From the NCBI GenBank assembly GCA_947650365.1, contig OX393549.1, positions 98,018,016-98,082,015 on the forward strand: a stretch of DNA of 64,000 nt. Direction: 5' to 3'. Of the stretch, positions 1 to 12,100 are shown in pieces. Under the pieces are notes generated by a model. It was not told where the DNA came from. It searched no databases and saw only the letters and a list, made by a program, of their open reading frames with translations. Within the stretch, counting starts at the first letter, position 1; every line of letters starts with the position of its first letter. The stretch is from Chamaelirium japonicum (Eukaryota > Streptophyta > Magnoliopsida > Liliales > Melanthiaceae). Made by a program: the position numbers and the translations under genes.

Positions 1-462
1 TAGAGACTCATTTTTGTTTTTAAGAATTACTACATTGAATGGATAATGAGCAACTTTCTTTCATACTGAATTAACTTCCTATTCGTAATGAATAGCTTTC
101 AAATGACAAGGGGTACAGGTTTATTTCCGAGGCTAAAGAAACTAAATTTTATAGCCTCTATCGAAGCTAAAGATGCCCACGAACCTAAAATTGGCCTACC
201 TCGGGGAGTGTTCGCTGGTTTTCAACCAAAACCACCATGTTTCAGCCAAAAATAATCTGAACCAAACTTGCCAACTTATCCATTTTTGTTATTTCACCAT
301 TTCATTGGATGAGAGTCATGAGACGAGAGAAAGGAGAAGGGAGAAAGGAGACGGGAGACGAGAGATTTGCACAAATTTGAAGTCCCTTTTAACAGTTATT
401 CCACATTTAAATGAGAAAACACCCTTGGGAGAACAATCTCCACCTAATGTATTCTTTTAAGA
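1..462. other. Non-coding, no recognised gene
   Basis: I see no coding signature here. The short open frames lack family motifs and have no gene-like codon pattern. A purine-rich GAGA/GGAGA stretch at about 313-366 is the only notable composition. This sequence lies well downstream of the last deacetylase exon I can place. Confidence 0.5.
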
Positions 463-1490
463 AAAAAATACACTTTACCCCCTTTAGTTTGGCCCAAAAT
501 CACTTTAACCTCTATGGTTTTTCTTCTGCCAAAATGGTGCTTACAGTTCTAGCCAATTGCACTTGAACCTCTTCCGTCAACTGTCCATTACCGGATCCAA
601 CCGAAAAATGGCTCATGCGGTTCACATGACCTGGTTGGTCATATTGTTAGACGAAATGCTCATTCTCTTTGAAATGGGACCTTTCGATCCTTGATTGAAA
701 AATTCTCCCTTCACCCACTCTTATACCTCTCAGACACCAAACACAGGGGGTGGTTTATAACCCCAAGCAGTTCTTGGGTCACCGTGACTCATACCAACCA
801 TCGACATACCACATACCAACCGAAACCACCATTTTTCTTTTGAAAAATGTTCAAATGTGTGAAAGAGGTAGGAATCTGAAAGATAAAGAACGAGAACCAA
901 CAAAAAGATGTTGGAAGCCTGGAAGTCAATATCACAAACGGATATGCTGAAAAAATAGGAAGCATACTGCAAGAGGTATATCTCAGAATCACCAAAGGAC
1001 TTTAATACTTGATTCCCTCGCCTACCAACATATTAGAACAAGAAAAAAATCTATTAAAAGGCCCAATACGATGGATCTGAATGGGATGAGTTGAACTCAA
1101 TGTATTTGTATTTTTGACGGAGAGAACAAGGAGTGGCGGCGCTTCTGGCGACTGGCGAGCAGCAGGGCTATGACAATGGTGCGACATGATAGCAGCAAAG
1201 ATGGTGGTGCGAACAACAACGGACTCTGCAGCTGCTATGCTTTCATCCTTTAATAAGTGTTTTAAGAGGTATGAGGGGATGCACGTGTTCTAAAGGTTTT
1301 AATTATTAAAACCCAAAACAACCCGCGAGCAAAACCCAACCTGAAAGGCAACTAACGGCACAACTGGGGTACAAAGGTAAGACTCCATCTAATCTTGACA
1401 AAAACGAACGGAGGCAAAATGCCGTTTTAAGATTATATAAGCGTGTTCGCATCAAACTACAGGGTGGTAAAATGTAACTTTTCATTTTTA
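463..1490. mobile_element. Putative TIR element, about 1 kb
   Basis: The left end (470-510, CACTTTACCCCCTTTAGTTT) and the reverse complement of the right end (1455-1490, ACATTTTACCACCCTGTAGT) are imperfect inverted copies with the same layout. This suggests a non-autonomous DNA transposon. No clear target-site duplication was found and no coding capacity is seen inside. The superfamily is not assigned. Confidence 0.4.
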
Positions 1491-1934
1491 AAATTGTTAT
1501 GATAAGGAATGGATTCTTTACATACTTTCATATCAACTGGATGAGATTTTACTAAAACATATATTTTCTACCTTAATTATTATCCCTCCCACATAACCAA
1601 GGATCAAAATACCGACCGGTACGAACCGTGCCGGCCAGTTCAAACCGGGAACCGAACCGAACCGCACCGGTATTTAGTCGATACCGGTCGCGAGGATCAA
1701 ATCGCGTAAATACCGGCCGGTTCGACTAAATACCGATTCGAACCGGTCGGTTTGAACCGGTTCCGAGTATTAGGCATAGTTTTGGGTGGTTTTTTCATTC
1801 CGGTTTTATTTTTTTAGACATCTTTCTTCATTCCCACATGAGGTGAAGGCCCATATTAGCTGGATTTGCAAGATTTGATGCCAAAAACTCGGATTTGCAA
1901 GATCAAAATCACATTTGAAGGTATGTTTTCATAA

Positions 1935-2330
1935 TTTTTTTTCATTTTTCTTTTGTTTTGTTGCATTTTTTTTTGAAAAAAATCAAATAATTGTGGTGAA
2001 AATATTGAAATGGATTAGATCTATACCATCAAAGCTTAGATCTATAGAGCTATAAGCATCATTTCCAAATTTGTATGATCGATTCATGCAAATTTGGGGT
2101 TTTTTCATTTTTATTTTCTTTTGTTGCTTTTTTTTTTGAAAAAAACCATATAATTGTGGTGAAAATGTTGATATGGGCCAGATTTATGCCATCAAAGCTT
2201 AGATCTATAGATCTATAAGCATCATCTCAAAATTTGCATGATCGGTTCATCCAAATTTGGGTTTTTTAATTTTTATTTTCTTTTGTTGCATTTTTTTTTT
2301 TAAAAAACCAAATAATTGTAGCATTGGGAC
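1935..2330. repeat. 162-bp tandem repeat inside the hAT-like element
   Basis: Two full units and a partial third follow one another. The landmark TTGTTGC recurs near 1959, 2122 and 2284, about 162 bases apart. Each unit has a T-rich/A-rich block, then AATAATTGTGGTGAAAAT, then CATCAAAGCTTAGATCTATA. The copies differ by scattered substitutions, so the duplication is not recent. Confidence 0.75.
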
Positions 2331-2372
2331 TCCCCGTATGAACTCCCAATTTGAGAGTTCGTACGGGGAGCC
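2328..2372. repeat. 18-bp inverted repeat (hairpin)
   Basis: The arm GACTCCCCGTATGAACTC (2328-2345) pairs with GAGTTCGTACGGGGAGCC (2355-2372) across a 9-base loop. Sixteen of 18 pairs are Watson-Crick and the other two could be G-U in RNA. It lies just after the tandem repeat within the hAT-like element. Its function is unknown. Confidence 0.7.
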
Positions 2373-3030
2373 TAAATATTAGTCATTTGTGTATGATTTC
2401 TTCTAATATCTGACGTTGCTGCTATCCGGTCATCCGCGAGGCAATGATGATGATGATGAAATGCAGCCTGCCCGAAGTTCCATGTGGTACTAAGTTATTC
2501 AGTCTAAGTAGGTAAAAATATCTAATTCTCTACTCTTGTAAGTTATGGATATGCATTTTATTTGCTAAACATGTTAGGAGTCTTAGGACTATGAATTTCT
2601 GTTTATTATGTGAAATTATAAAATATGACTCATGTAGTCGTGTTAGTTGTGCAATTCATGTTTGTGCAATGGTCGTGAATTGTGTTTTGTAATCCCTATG
2701 CATAATACTAGGTTAATCTAACACATACAATTTAATAACTATATCAAATTCTACAATTTAGAATCATGCAGTGAAAACAGTGACTTTATAACTTAAAAAG
2801 ACCGGTTCATACCTATAACTAGTTTACTAATGAAAAAAACATCACAAATCAGTATTTTAGATTATTCTGGATTTTTTGGTTATTTTTTCAAATTTTTTTG
2901 AAACCAAAAATCAATTCACACCGGTATAGACAGGTTCAGACCGATACCGGTTCGTACCGCCCGGTTCGAACCGTTTTTTTGGCCGGCCAATAATTTGTCC
3001 GCGACCGGTATTTTTATCCATGCACATAAC

Positions 3031-3929
3031 AGTTTAAGAGGGATTCCCCACCCACCAACTAGCCTCGACAAGGACTCCAAATTTAACTTATGAAAGATCA
3101 ATCTCAAGACTACAATGATATTTATCTCTACAACTGTTTTACTAAGCACTAGGAGCTTGAATAAGCTGCATTCCACACATTGACTCAATTTCAAAGAGAG
3201 CAAAGGTTGGCTAGGAAATTACTTAGGATCAACATATCTCAATGCTGCTCCACTATGATGACAACAAAGGTTTGCCCATCAAATGAAACCATGACTTAAT
3301 TAGTAAGTTCAATAGATGGATTGATCGTCTGGCCATGTCAAAATAGTGAACAGATTAAACAATGGAGATCAATATAATGATGGAAGGTTATATAGTCATG
3401 TAGTTCTTTCACACATGATCAATATGAAGAAAAATCTCGTGTCATGGAGATCATCAAGTACTACAAGCTTATTTGTGAGCTACAACGATAATAGTAACCT
3501 AGGAGATGAGGTCAATAAATATAGATGCCTTTATTATATAGTTTGGACACTTCTTATAAAACGGAAAGCCAACCTGGCATCAACAACTACCATTCCATTG
3601 GCACTTCAAATTATCATCATTGGTATTACTAATAGTAATGTCTTAAAGATATGAAAGACTAAATAGTATTAATAAGAGAACATGACACAGAGGCTAATAA
3701 AAACTTGATGGTCAGAGAAGAGATAATTGATATGATTGTTTCATATGGACAACAAATAGGATTGGATGGGTGCATTGAGACCTCGAAAAGATGGATACAT
3801 ACTACATTAATGCAACTACGCAAGTAAGACTACAAACAGGATAACTATATGAGGCGGCCAAAAGTGGTATGGAGGTAAAGAAGACAAGGGATATGGGACA
3901 ATGAAATAAGGACAAGGTTTCCAAATTTC
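3031..3929. other. Non-coding, possible upstream part of the LINE relic
   Basis: No intact gene is seen. The plus strand may be the decayed upstream part of the LINE recognised from about 3930, but I could not align a domain with confidence. Confidence 0.3.
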
Positions 3930-4440
3930 TAATGGCATTCAAGAGTATCTTGGGTCTGTCATACAGAAGAATGTCAAGATAAATGATAATCTACCCAATA
4001 AGATTAGAGCTGGTTGGATGAAGTGGAGAGAGGCCTAGGCAGTGCTATGTAATCGACACATGCTTTTAGAATTAATGGTGAATTTTACAAGACTACAATA
4101 AGAACCACAATGTTATAAGGTTCAAAATGTAGGCTCTTAAAAAGAGCTTAAGTTCATAAGACGAGTGTGGCAGAGATGAGAATATTGAGGTGGATGTGTG
4201 GAGGAATAGAGTGAGGAAATTAGTAGAGTGGCACCAATTGATGATAAGATAATGGATAACATATTAATATGGTTTGATAATACACAACACTGAGTAGAGA
4301 CGAACCCGATAAAGAGAGGGTCCCAGATTAGTGTGGATGGTCCAAGGAGGAGAAAAAGACCTAGAATAACATTGATGGAACTTGTTAGAAAATACAAGGA
4401 AAAACTTACATTGACAACATATATAGTCCTAAATAGAAAT
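3930..4440 (+). pseudogene. LINE reverse-transcriptase C-terminal relic
   Basis: Plus-strand translation with several frame changes gives the tail typical of plant LINE ORF2. It reads a YLGSVIQKN-like segment, then RAGWMKWREA, EMRILRWMCG (about 4175-4205), an APIDDKI..RLRWF-like block (about 4230-4270), and an RRKRPRITLMELV-like basic segment (about 4345-4390). Stops and frameshifts are frequent, so it is dead. It sits downstream of the deacetylase gene in the opposite orientation. Confidence 0.7.
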
Positions 4441-5034
4441 GAATGACGAAGGATTCATAAAGGCAACACAAGTAGATGGGGCATGACTTGATGGTTATGG
4501 TTATGAATTTTCAAGAGTGAAATGATTGGTGGCTCCCAAAAATGATGAGATGAGTTAGTCAAAGTCCAACAACTGCCATTTTAAAAGGCAAGGGCCCCAC
4601 AAAGAGAAAGGGGTTGTGGCAATGGAGATGTGGCCATATAGGAGCATCTCACTCAACATCCAATAATGCCACTCATCAAACAAATATGTGATCAAGTGAA
4701 GGCTAGCATTATGGTGGCAGGACAAATAAAAACAAGAGGGCAATGGTCATTATTCTATATTTGTTTATACTTTATACTTTTCCTTTTTGTTTGTTGACAA
4801 TTTTGTCATCTTATCTATCAGAATACTATCTTAGAACCATGGTTACCAAAGATTAGGCAGTTGGGTAACGTGATAACTCAACCAAAATCAATCCCTCCCA
4901 CCCGACTAGAAACTACTTAAAGTAGCAAATCATAATAGGGCGTTGTGCTAACCCAAACTTAACCATTCAAAAACCAAGCTCGGATCCATGAAATGTGCAC
5001 GACCAAACCGAAATATGATTCTACAACAAGTTGG
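4441..5034. other. Non-coding, no recognised gene
   Basis: Nothing gene-like could be supported. Short open frames here have no recognisable motif. Confidence 0.4.
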
Positions 5035-5270
5035 GTAAGGTCAACATGAACCCCAACTGGTACATTGATTCTAGTGTTACAAATCATATGAAACTAGATT
5101 ATTCTTCACTTTCATATGCCTTCCATCAAAAGGGCAATGAAACCATTGGGAACAACACTGGGATTTGTTATGCCATGTCTACTAACTGAAAAGAACGTTT
5201 TATAAGAACTTTATATGGCATGGTACACATGATCCTGTCATTCACCAATCCAACTTTGCAAATCATATAG
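5035..5270 (+). pseudogene. Ty1/copia protease relic
   Basis: A plus-strand frame reads NWYIDSSVTNHM near 5058-5093, matching the copia protease site W.(L/I)DSGATNHM, with the catalytic Gly replaced by Ser. Downstream frames are broken by many stops. This is a short fragment of an old copia element. Confidence 0.55.
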
Positions 5271-6056
5271 CAGGGTAGTAAGAACTCTGAAGGAGCTTTA
5301 TTACCATGAAGTAGTACTCAACATTTGAGAGAGACGTAATGTTTTAGAAACTCCACTATTCGGCATCCTAACCAATCAAAGGGGGAAAACTCTCTATGGG
5401 CTCAAATTTTCAAAAAAAAAACTCGTCATAAGGATCACTTGGTTACATAAAGCCTAGTGAAATTTTTTTTCCAGAATTGTTATATACCATCTGATTATTC
5501 TTGAGTTGCCATTAAAAGCCGCCTTCTTGACTTCATCTGGCTTGGTACAAAGGACTTTTCGTGTTTTCCTGAATAGTTTATGACCTTTCCGAATGTTCCA
5601 TGAATCTTTGTAAGAAAATTTTTATAATGTTCAATTAATGTCTTCATTCGGGTTTCCTTAATTTCCTTAAGCTATGTCTCTTATTAATTATGATTTATAT
5701 ACCCATTACCCACATGTTTTCCTGATTTTATCCCAAGGTTCACTGATATACAAACTTTTGCATCAGTTAATTCTTAATCCCAAGCTTGTCACTGTGCACA
5801 TAGGAAATGGATTTGACAACTTTAATTCACAAGTTTAGAGAAGACAAGATTGTTCAACCTAAAATGAATTTTAGGTATATAACTCAGGCAAATGAAAAGG
5901 CAGTCCGCAGACTTTGTAGGGGTATCAATAACAGAAATTGGACACTAATAAAACAGAAAACAGTTACAATTTACAAACTACTCATCCTAGGTCCAATGCA
6001 TTCATGGTTTAATTAACATGGATGTATTGCAGAAGAATGGTAGCACAAACATATAC
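5271..6056. other. Deacetylase 3' flank or last intron, terminal exon not identified
   Basis: The exon ending at 6057 is followed on the minus strand by a GT donor, so another exon should lie further left. I searched for an acceptor followed by a plausible acidic C-terminal tail and found none I trust. If the donor is not used, the frame runs on 16 codons to a TAA at 6011-6009. Confidence 0.4.
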
Positions 6057-6129
6057 CTGATCTTTTAGCTCAGTTTCAACAGTCTCCCTCTTGATTCTAA
6101 TGTTCTGAATACTGTTTGAAGAAGGTTTC
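6057..6129 (-). CDS. HDA19: Deacetylase exon 5, IKRE motif
   Basis: Completes the split Arg codon and encodes [20 protein letters not shown] then LKDQ. The acceptor is TTACAG|G and the predicted donor CAG|GTATAT. The next exon is not identified. Confidence 0.82.
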
Positions 6130-9100
6130 CTGTAAGCAAACAGTGTCAGTAGCAAGCATATAAGTGACAGCATATATAGAGCGACAGAAACCTACCGTGG
6201 TGTCTCATCTTGAGCTTTAAAATCATCAATATCCATATCAGAATCAGCATCATGCCTTTCATCTGCATCCTCTTGATCTTCATCAGGCTGTATATCAATA
6301 CCAAACAATTGGGTTAATCAATAAGGTCATAGTTAATTCTTTTGTTTGATGTTTCTCTCCTCATTTTACAATCTATTATGACCAGGTTTGTAAATTTAGT
6401 ATTTATCTGGCAATGAGAAATCAGCTTAGGTGTGTGAAAACTGAAACCAGACTATATCTGTCCAATTTTCTTTAAACAATTATTCAACAGCACGCATGAA
6501 AACTCACAAGAATCTTCTTGCTGAAAACTGCCACTGAGAATGTATATTAGATGTAAAAAAAAACATAAAAGAAAAGACAAACCAACAGTTGTGAACATTT
6601 GCAATCAATAGAGAAACTGAAATTAGTTGTAAAATATTAGTAAACAAACTAGAGATGTCAAGGGCACGAAGATAATTTTCTCAAACAATATAAGAACGTA
6701 ACAATTTAATAGGTAACTGTTGAAAGACATTCTCAAGTCCTTACTGGATGACATTTTTATTATATACTATCATACACATTTGTTTTATGCAGAATTTGGG
6801 AACTCTCTACAACAAGAAACTAAGATATTGTTCAAAGAGCAGAATGTATCATGTATGTATAGGAAGGCAAGATGAAACCAGGCTTAAACAAGATCATTCG
6901 TGTCAGCATCAGCATCATTTGGGATGCGTGGATTTGACATAAGTACACCACCACACCACCAATAACTGACAATCAGTCAATTTCAAGGTTGTATCAATCA
7001 TTATGAAGTAAGTGACCAATGAGAGCTGAGGTGCGTCTTCACGTAAAACTCAGCAGGAGATATCAAATAAAGAACTTAATGTTTAGCATTGGAATCCCTT
7101 GAACTAAGCCATGTTTGAGCCAGGAATCAAATGAATTTATCAATTGACATTGGCCTAACATTTGGATGCTCAGAATTCCCCTTAAGATAAACGAAAAATT
7201 GTTCTGAAAATTGGGACACTATGCTCTATCTACCAGAACTCTTCTCCGTCAGAGTCTTGGGAGGAGTTCTATTTGTTGTCCATGGTGCAAAGATGAAGAT
7301 ATTCTTCATGTTTTATTTGGATGAGAGAGGTTAAAGCTTTTAGGAAGAAGTTCCAACAAAGAACTGGGCTAACTTTCAATTGTAGTGCGCTCCTCTGCAT
7401 GTTAAAGAACCAAAGGAGATAGGCAGTCTAACTCGCGATCTCAGGGTGAACTGATGGCTTAGGCTCTATAGACCATTTGAAAAGCCAAGTGCTCGAAACT
7501 TTATGGACAAGAGAATTCTTCAACAACATACCTCTACCTATGTCTCAAGGAACTACTTGCATGGGCAAGAGGTTCGTTCCAAGTTCCTAAGGGTAGAAAG
7601 CACTATTATGCTATCGATGCATGGTGTGACGGCTCCTTTCTAACTTTGAATGAGTTGGGAGGATTTGTGTGGATAATTGCAGATTGGAACGAAATATTGA
7701 TGGTGGCTGGTTCCTTTCCGTGTCATGCAGAGAGTGCCATTCATGCAGAGCTGATTACTATCAAAAAAGCGATGACCGAGTTACAAAGAAGAAAACTGGA
7801 CAACATCATACTATTTACTGATTCAAAGGGAGCAATTGACATTGTAAGAAATGGTAAGGTAATCGTCCCAAGACTTTTAGAGGCTCAGAGCTGTCAGGTC
7901 CTTCTCCACAGCCTTAGTGGGTTGTCTTTGCATTGGTTGACCCGCGATGCAAAGTCATGTGCGAAATGGATGGCAAAACAGGCGCGCCTAACTACAGTTG
8001 ACACATTTGGGAGGGCGATTAGCCAAAGGACTTGCGGTTTTTGTTGATAGAGGATTTTACCGTCATGAATGTCTGATGGTTTTTCCAGTATACACAAAAA
8101 AAAAAAAAATCATCTTTATTTCTCTATGTAGGCAGAAGGCCAATGAACCTCTGCTGCTCCCAAGGATTACTAGTGTTTCAAACTTTCAATATGGTTAGAA
8201 ATTCAATAAGTTACAGGTAAAATGTACAGGAATCGATAGTACAACAATAATATCGGAAAGATGCGCAAAAAAACCAAAGACAAAAGATAAGTAATACAAA
8301 ATCCACCAAATTGATAAGTACATTCCACATCATAAATGATTGCTTCATGCCACAAAAGTCATCCCATAGCAAAGTGATGTCAGGAAAAGGATATGAATCA
8401 AATGAATAGACAAACGTTTCTCCATGTCCAGAAGTAAGCCATCTAGATCTGCACCTCATCTAACAAGAAACAAGACCACAAGCGTAAACCTCTCCAACTC
8501 ACTGTTAATTGCTGAATATTATCAAATTCTACTCTTTCCGAACTCCCTATGTACATGAGTTGAAAAGTTACAGACTTAATCCATTTCTTTCCCAAGGGTA
8601 GATGATTCTTGTTTGGTGCAGTGCATAGGTAGAGTCTAGTACAACCCACCAGCCAAATGAAGGCTTCTAGTTTTAGAGATGCTACTAGACCCCACTTACT
8701 CAATTGATAGATGAATGGACGTTACTAGGCCTCACTATGTCAATTGATAGACTATCTTTCCAAATAAGCATATCCGCCATTGAGATCGCTTTCCTGTTTT
8801 ACCTAATTGAGATTTAGGTCAATCTCCTAATCAATACCCACTACATGTGATTGTCATAAGAAATGCAGCATCCTTCTAAGTACATTGCTCACATAATCTT
8901 CCACTTCAGCTCAGACATGATTTACCATTGCAAGTAGTGTCTGTTATGACTTCAGTAGCCTTTGAAGCTACAAAAAACCTAAATAACAGCTTAATGACCT
9001 TAAAGGATACACAACCTATCCTTTCCACACAAACACAAAAGGATCATCCATTGCAGTTCATCTTTATCGCTACAAACATTGGTGGATATTCAACCACATA

Positions 9101-12100
9101 CACTGAACCTCCATTCTTTGTTTCTCATATCAAACACTTTCAGAAAGACCACCACAAAAACTCCTGTGAACCCACAAAGCTAAAGTTTAATAATTAATGA
9201 TCAGCAAGTTTTTGGGAAAACGAAACCATGTCATTATGTATTATATTTATAACATTGTTGTTTCCAGAAGTCTCACTAGAACATGATGGATAGGACAACT
9301 ATACAACAATAAAACAAGAGGATACAAGCACAAGAAAAGGATAAAATCAAACATTTGAGAAGTCTCTATCAAAAGGGGAAGGGCAAAGCTACTCAACCAG
9401 ACAAAAGATTTACATACTCATTAAATAACCCATCACAGCTGTCTGTTGCCTTAACTTGCCTGCTTGTCGGGGCTGAGTGTGATTCACCGATTGGCAGCTT
9501 GAGCTTGGGTCAACGGATGGCTGTGATCAGGTCTGTAAAGAGTCCGTAAAGTTTTATGTCTGGTGAAATAGTATTTTCCAAATGAGAAAATGGAATAGAC
9601 ATGACCCATGCAGCATTATAGCCAATGAATAATCTGATGCATTTTTGGAAAGATGGCAAACTTTATTACTATACTAGTCCTTGGAGATTTGGGACTCCTA
9701 ACAAGAGAAGACATTTGTTCCACTTAAATTCACATCAAGGTAAAATCTCAAGCTCAATAAATAAATTACCATCTCGTATTGATTATTGAACAAGCTTCTG
9801 GATTATAAGTCATAATTACCCCATTACATTGCTCCGATCCTCCCAAACCATTCCTAGTGAAATGAAACTTTCCAAACCAACGTATTAGCGTCATTTAAAG
9901 GTATATCCACATCAAACACAAGTGAAGAAGGGGGTTTGGTATGGTCTGATATCAATAAGTGTCGGACAAGATCCAGTGTGATATGGAACAAAAAGTTAAC
10001 CAACTACAAAAGGAACCCAACAGAGAAAAAGATATCTAAGAGGGCAACGGCAAATCCACGATTTTCTAAAATAAATTCAGTAAAGTGCTGCAATTTCTGG
10101 GGAAAAAAAACAATAATTATAATATACTGGAAATAATAACTTGATTGGTCAAATATGAACTCCGAATTTACATCCCTCTTCCTTATATCGATGACAACTC
10201 TCCAGCAAAATTCAAGTGAAAAAAAAAAGATTATATTTATAATTGAAGTATTGAACTAGGATATGACTCTGACCCGATTCTAGAAGTTTATTTAAATTAT
10301 TTATTCTATCTTTTGGGTCCTATTTATATTTTTCCAAATTTTAGAATATCTTTTGTGATGTTTTCTGAATAATTGCAGAAAGCCATATTTTTGGCTTCTA
10401 GATGACCCACGAGAGACCTGGACCCATCTCCCAGGTGGGAGAGGAATCATGTGACTCCTCTCTCTCATGAATATACTCATGGGCTTGAGGCTATCCCAGA
10501 CTCCTCACAAGATCCCTACTCATCCTTTCCTATTAGGGATTGAAAGATCTCCCACAATGTTGGATTCTGATCCATAGTCATATGGACTATATCTATCGTT
10601 AAACCTTTTTTCAAAACGTCTAATTTGATTTTTTACAAATAAGTTCATTCTTTTCCTTAATTTAAAACTGCCTTTCTTGATGGAAAAATCTTACAAAAAA
10701 TCCAGAATTTTTAAATAAGTCCAAATTAGGCCTTGGACACTAAAAACCAAGGAACAAATAAAAAACACACCAAAATAAATTGATTTAGACTTGAACTAAC
10801 TTATTTTTTAAAATTAAGTGTGCATTTGAAATGCCCTAAGGATGCTCCTATATCCATTCCCTCGGACGGAAAATTGCCTCGATTCCATGGAGAAGATCTA
10901 GATGAAGCTCTTGAATCCGGATCTACTGATGGTGTTTAATGTTATAGATTCGATCAAACAGATCACTAGTTGATACTAAATATTCGTATTAAATCACCAA
11001 GCATCCATACGTTTAATTTCCACATTATTGTTATGGATAACTCATTGTGATTTTTCAATATTGCAATTAAATATCCTAGACCTGATGGAGAATTGTGATC
11101 TTTGAGTCCTGATGGATTTAATTGCCCTCTACTTGAATCGTCGAGTGATTTTTCTCCTATGTTTGCTTTTTTAAGATTAAATATCAAAGGATTCTTAACA
11201 TACACGCTCTTCATGGCACGGGAAGGTCTCCGATGGTGAGTATAAATCTGCTACTTCCAACATGATCTTTTTCTTGAGCTCTCACACAAACATGTCGGGC
11301 TGGACTATACGCATTTCTCCAATCGCATCCTCAAGTTCCTATATTGGTTTTTCCTCGGACAACTCCATGGTCGCCTCCCCGGACTATGACTCATGCACAT
11401 CATGGAGGCTCACTTCAGCTTCCACCAAGGACTCTTTTTCAGACTCCTTTGTGGCCATCTCTTAGGGTTCAAAATGCATAAAAGAAACTCAAATATACAT
11501 CATGAACCTGTATATTTGTATGTTTTATTAGTGACATAGGCCACAAAGCAAATGGTGATGAGTATTGGAAGGGTTCCATAAATGAGCATATTAGCACTAA
11601 ATTAAAATACTAGTCTATATCTTTCCATAAATTCATAAAAGATGACTCGCCAAATAAGGTGACTTTATATGGCACTGAAAATGAAGTGAAGTACCTCTGG
11701 AAAGTCCGTATCAGGTGGTCGCTCTTGAAATTGGACACTGGGAGCATGCCGGAGCTTTGAAAGATTCTCAATAAGCTTTGCTCTGATATCTTCCAATAGC
11801 TGGCGTGAGTTTTTATTCTCCATATTACTTGGTGCAACATGAAGTGTATAGTCTGGGCCAAAATACTCATAATATTCATGTTGAGGCATCTTGTCATCGA
11901 CTTCTACGCCTAGCGCAACTCCTGTCTGCTCCCATAAAAAAGAATTCAGTCAAAATGAAGGTAAAAAATTTCCAGAAAGATTCAATGGCCATGCTATCAC
12001 AATGAGTAAATAGCCACTGCACATAACGTATAGTAGCGTTGCTCAACAAATTTGCTCTTACGATAATGAAATTGTAATCAGATGTATGTTCAAAAAAATT

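Larger units (their letters stand above)
1598..3022. mobile_element. Non-autonomous hAT-like element (ACCGGTACG family, copy 1)
   Basis: The element starts CAAGGATCAAAATACCG and ends with the inverted form of CATGGATAAAAATACCG. It is flanked on both sides by the 8-bp direct repeat CACATAAC (1590-1597 and 3023-3030), the TSD length of hAT transposons. Both subterminal regions (1610-1760 and 2920-3010) are packed with degenerate ACCGGTNCGAACCGG motifs. No transposase is encoded. A second, inverted copy of the family lies at about 12774-14202. The interior carries a 162-bp tandem repeat and an 18-bp hairpin. Confidence 0.75.

Noticed and set aside
2916-3203. 95-codon minus-strand open frame downstream of the deacetylase
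   Set aside because: It crosses the end of the hAT-like element and its TSD into unrelated DNA and has no motif.
5807-6016. Candidate last deacetylase exon after a TTATTAG acceptor (minus strand, about 5943)
   Set aside because: The resulting tail is hydrophobic and unlike the acidic tail of this family, and the pyrimidine tract is only moderate. I do not trust it without transcript evidence.
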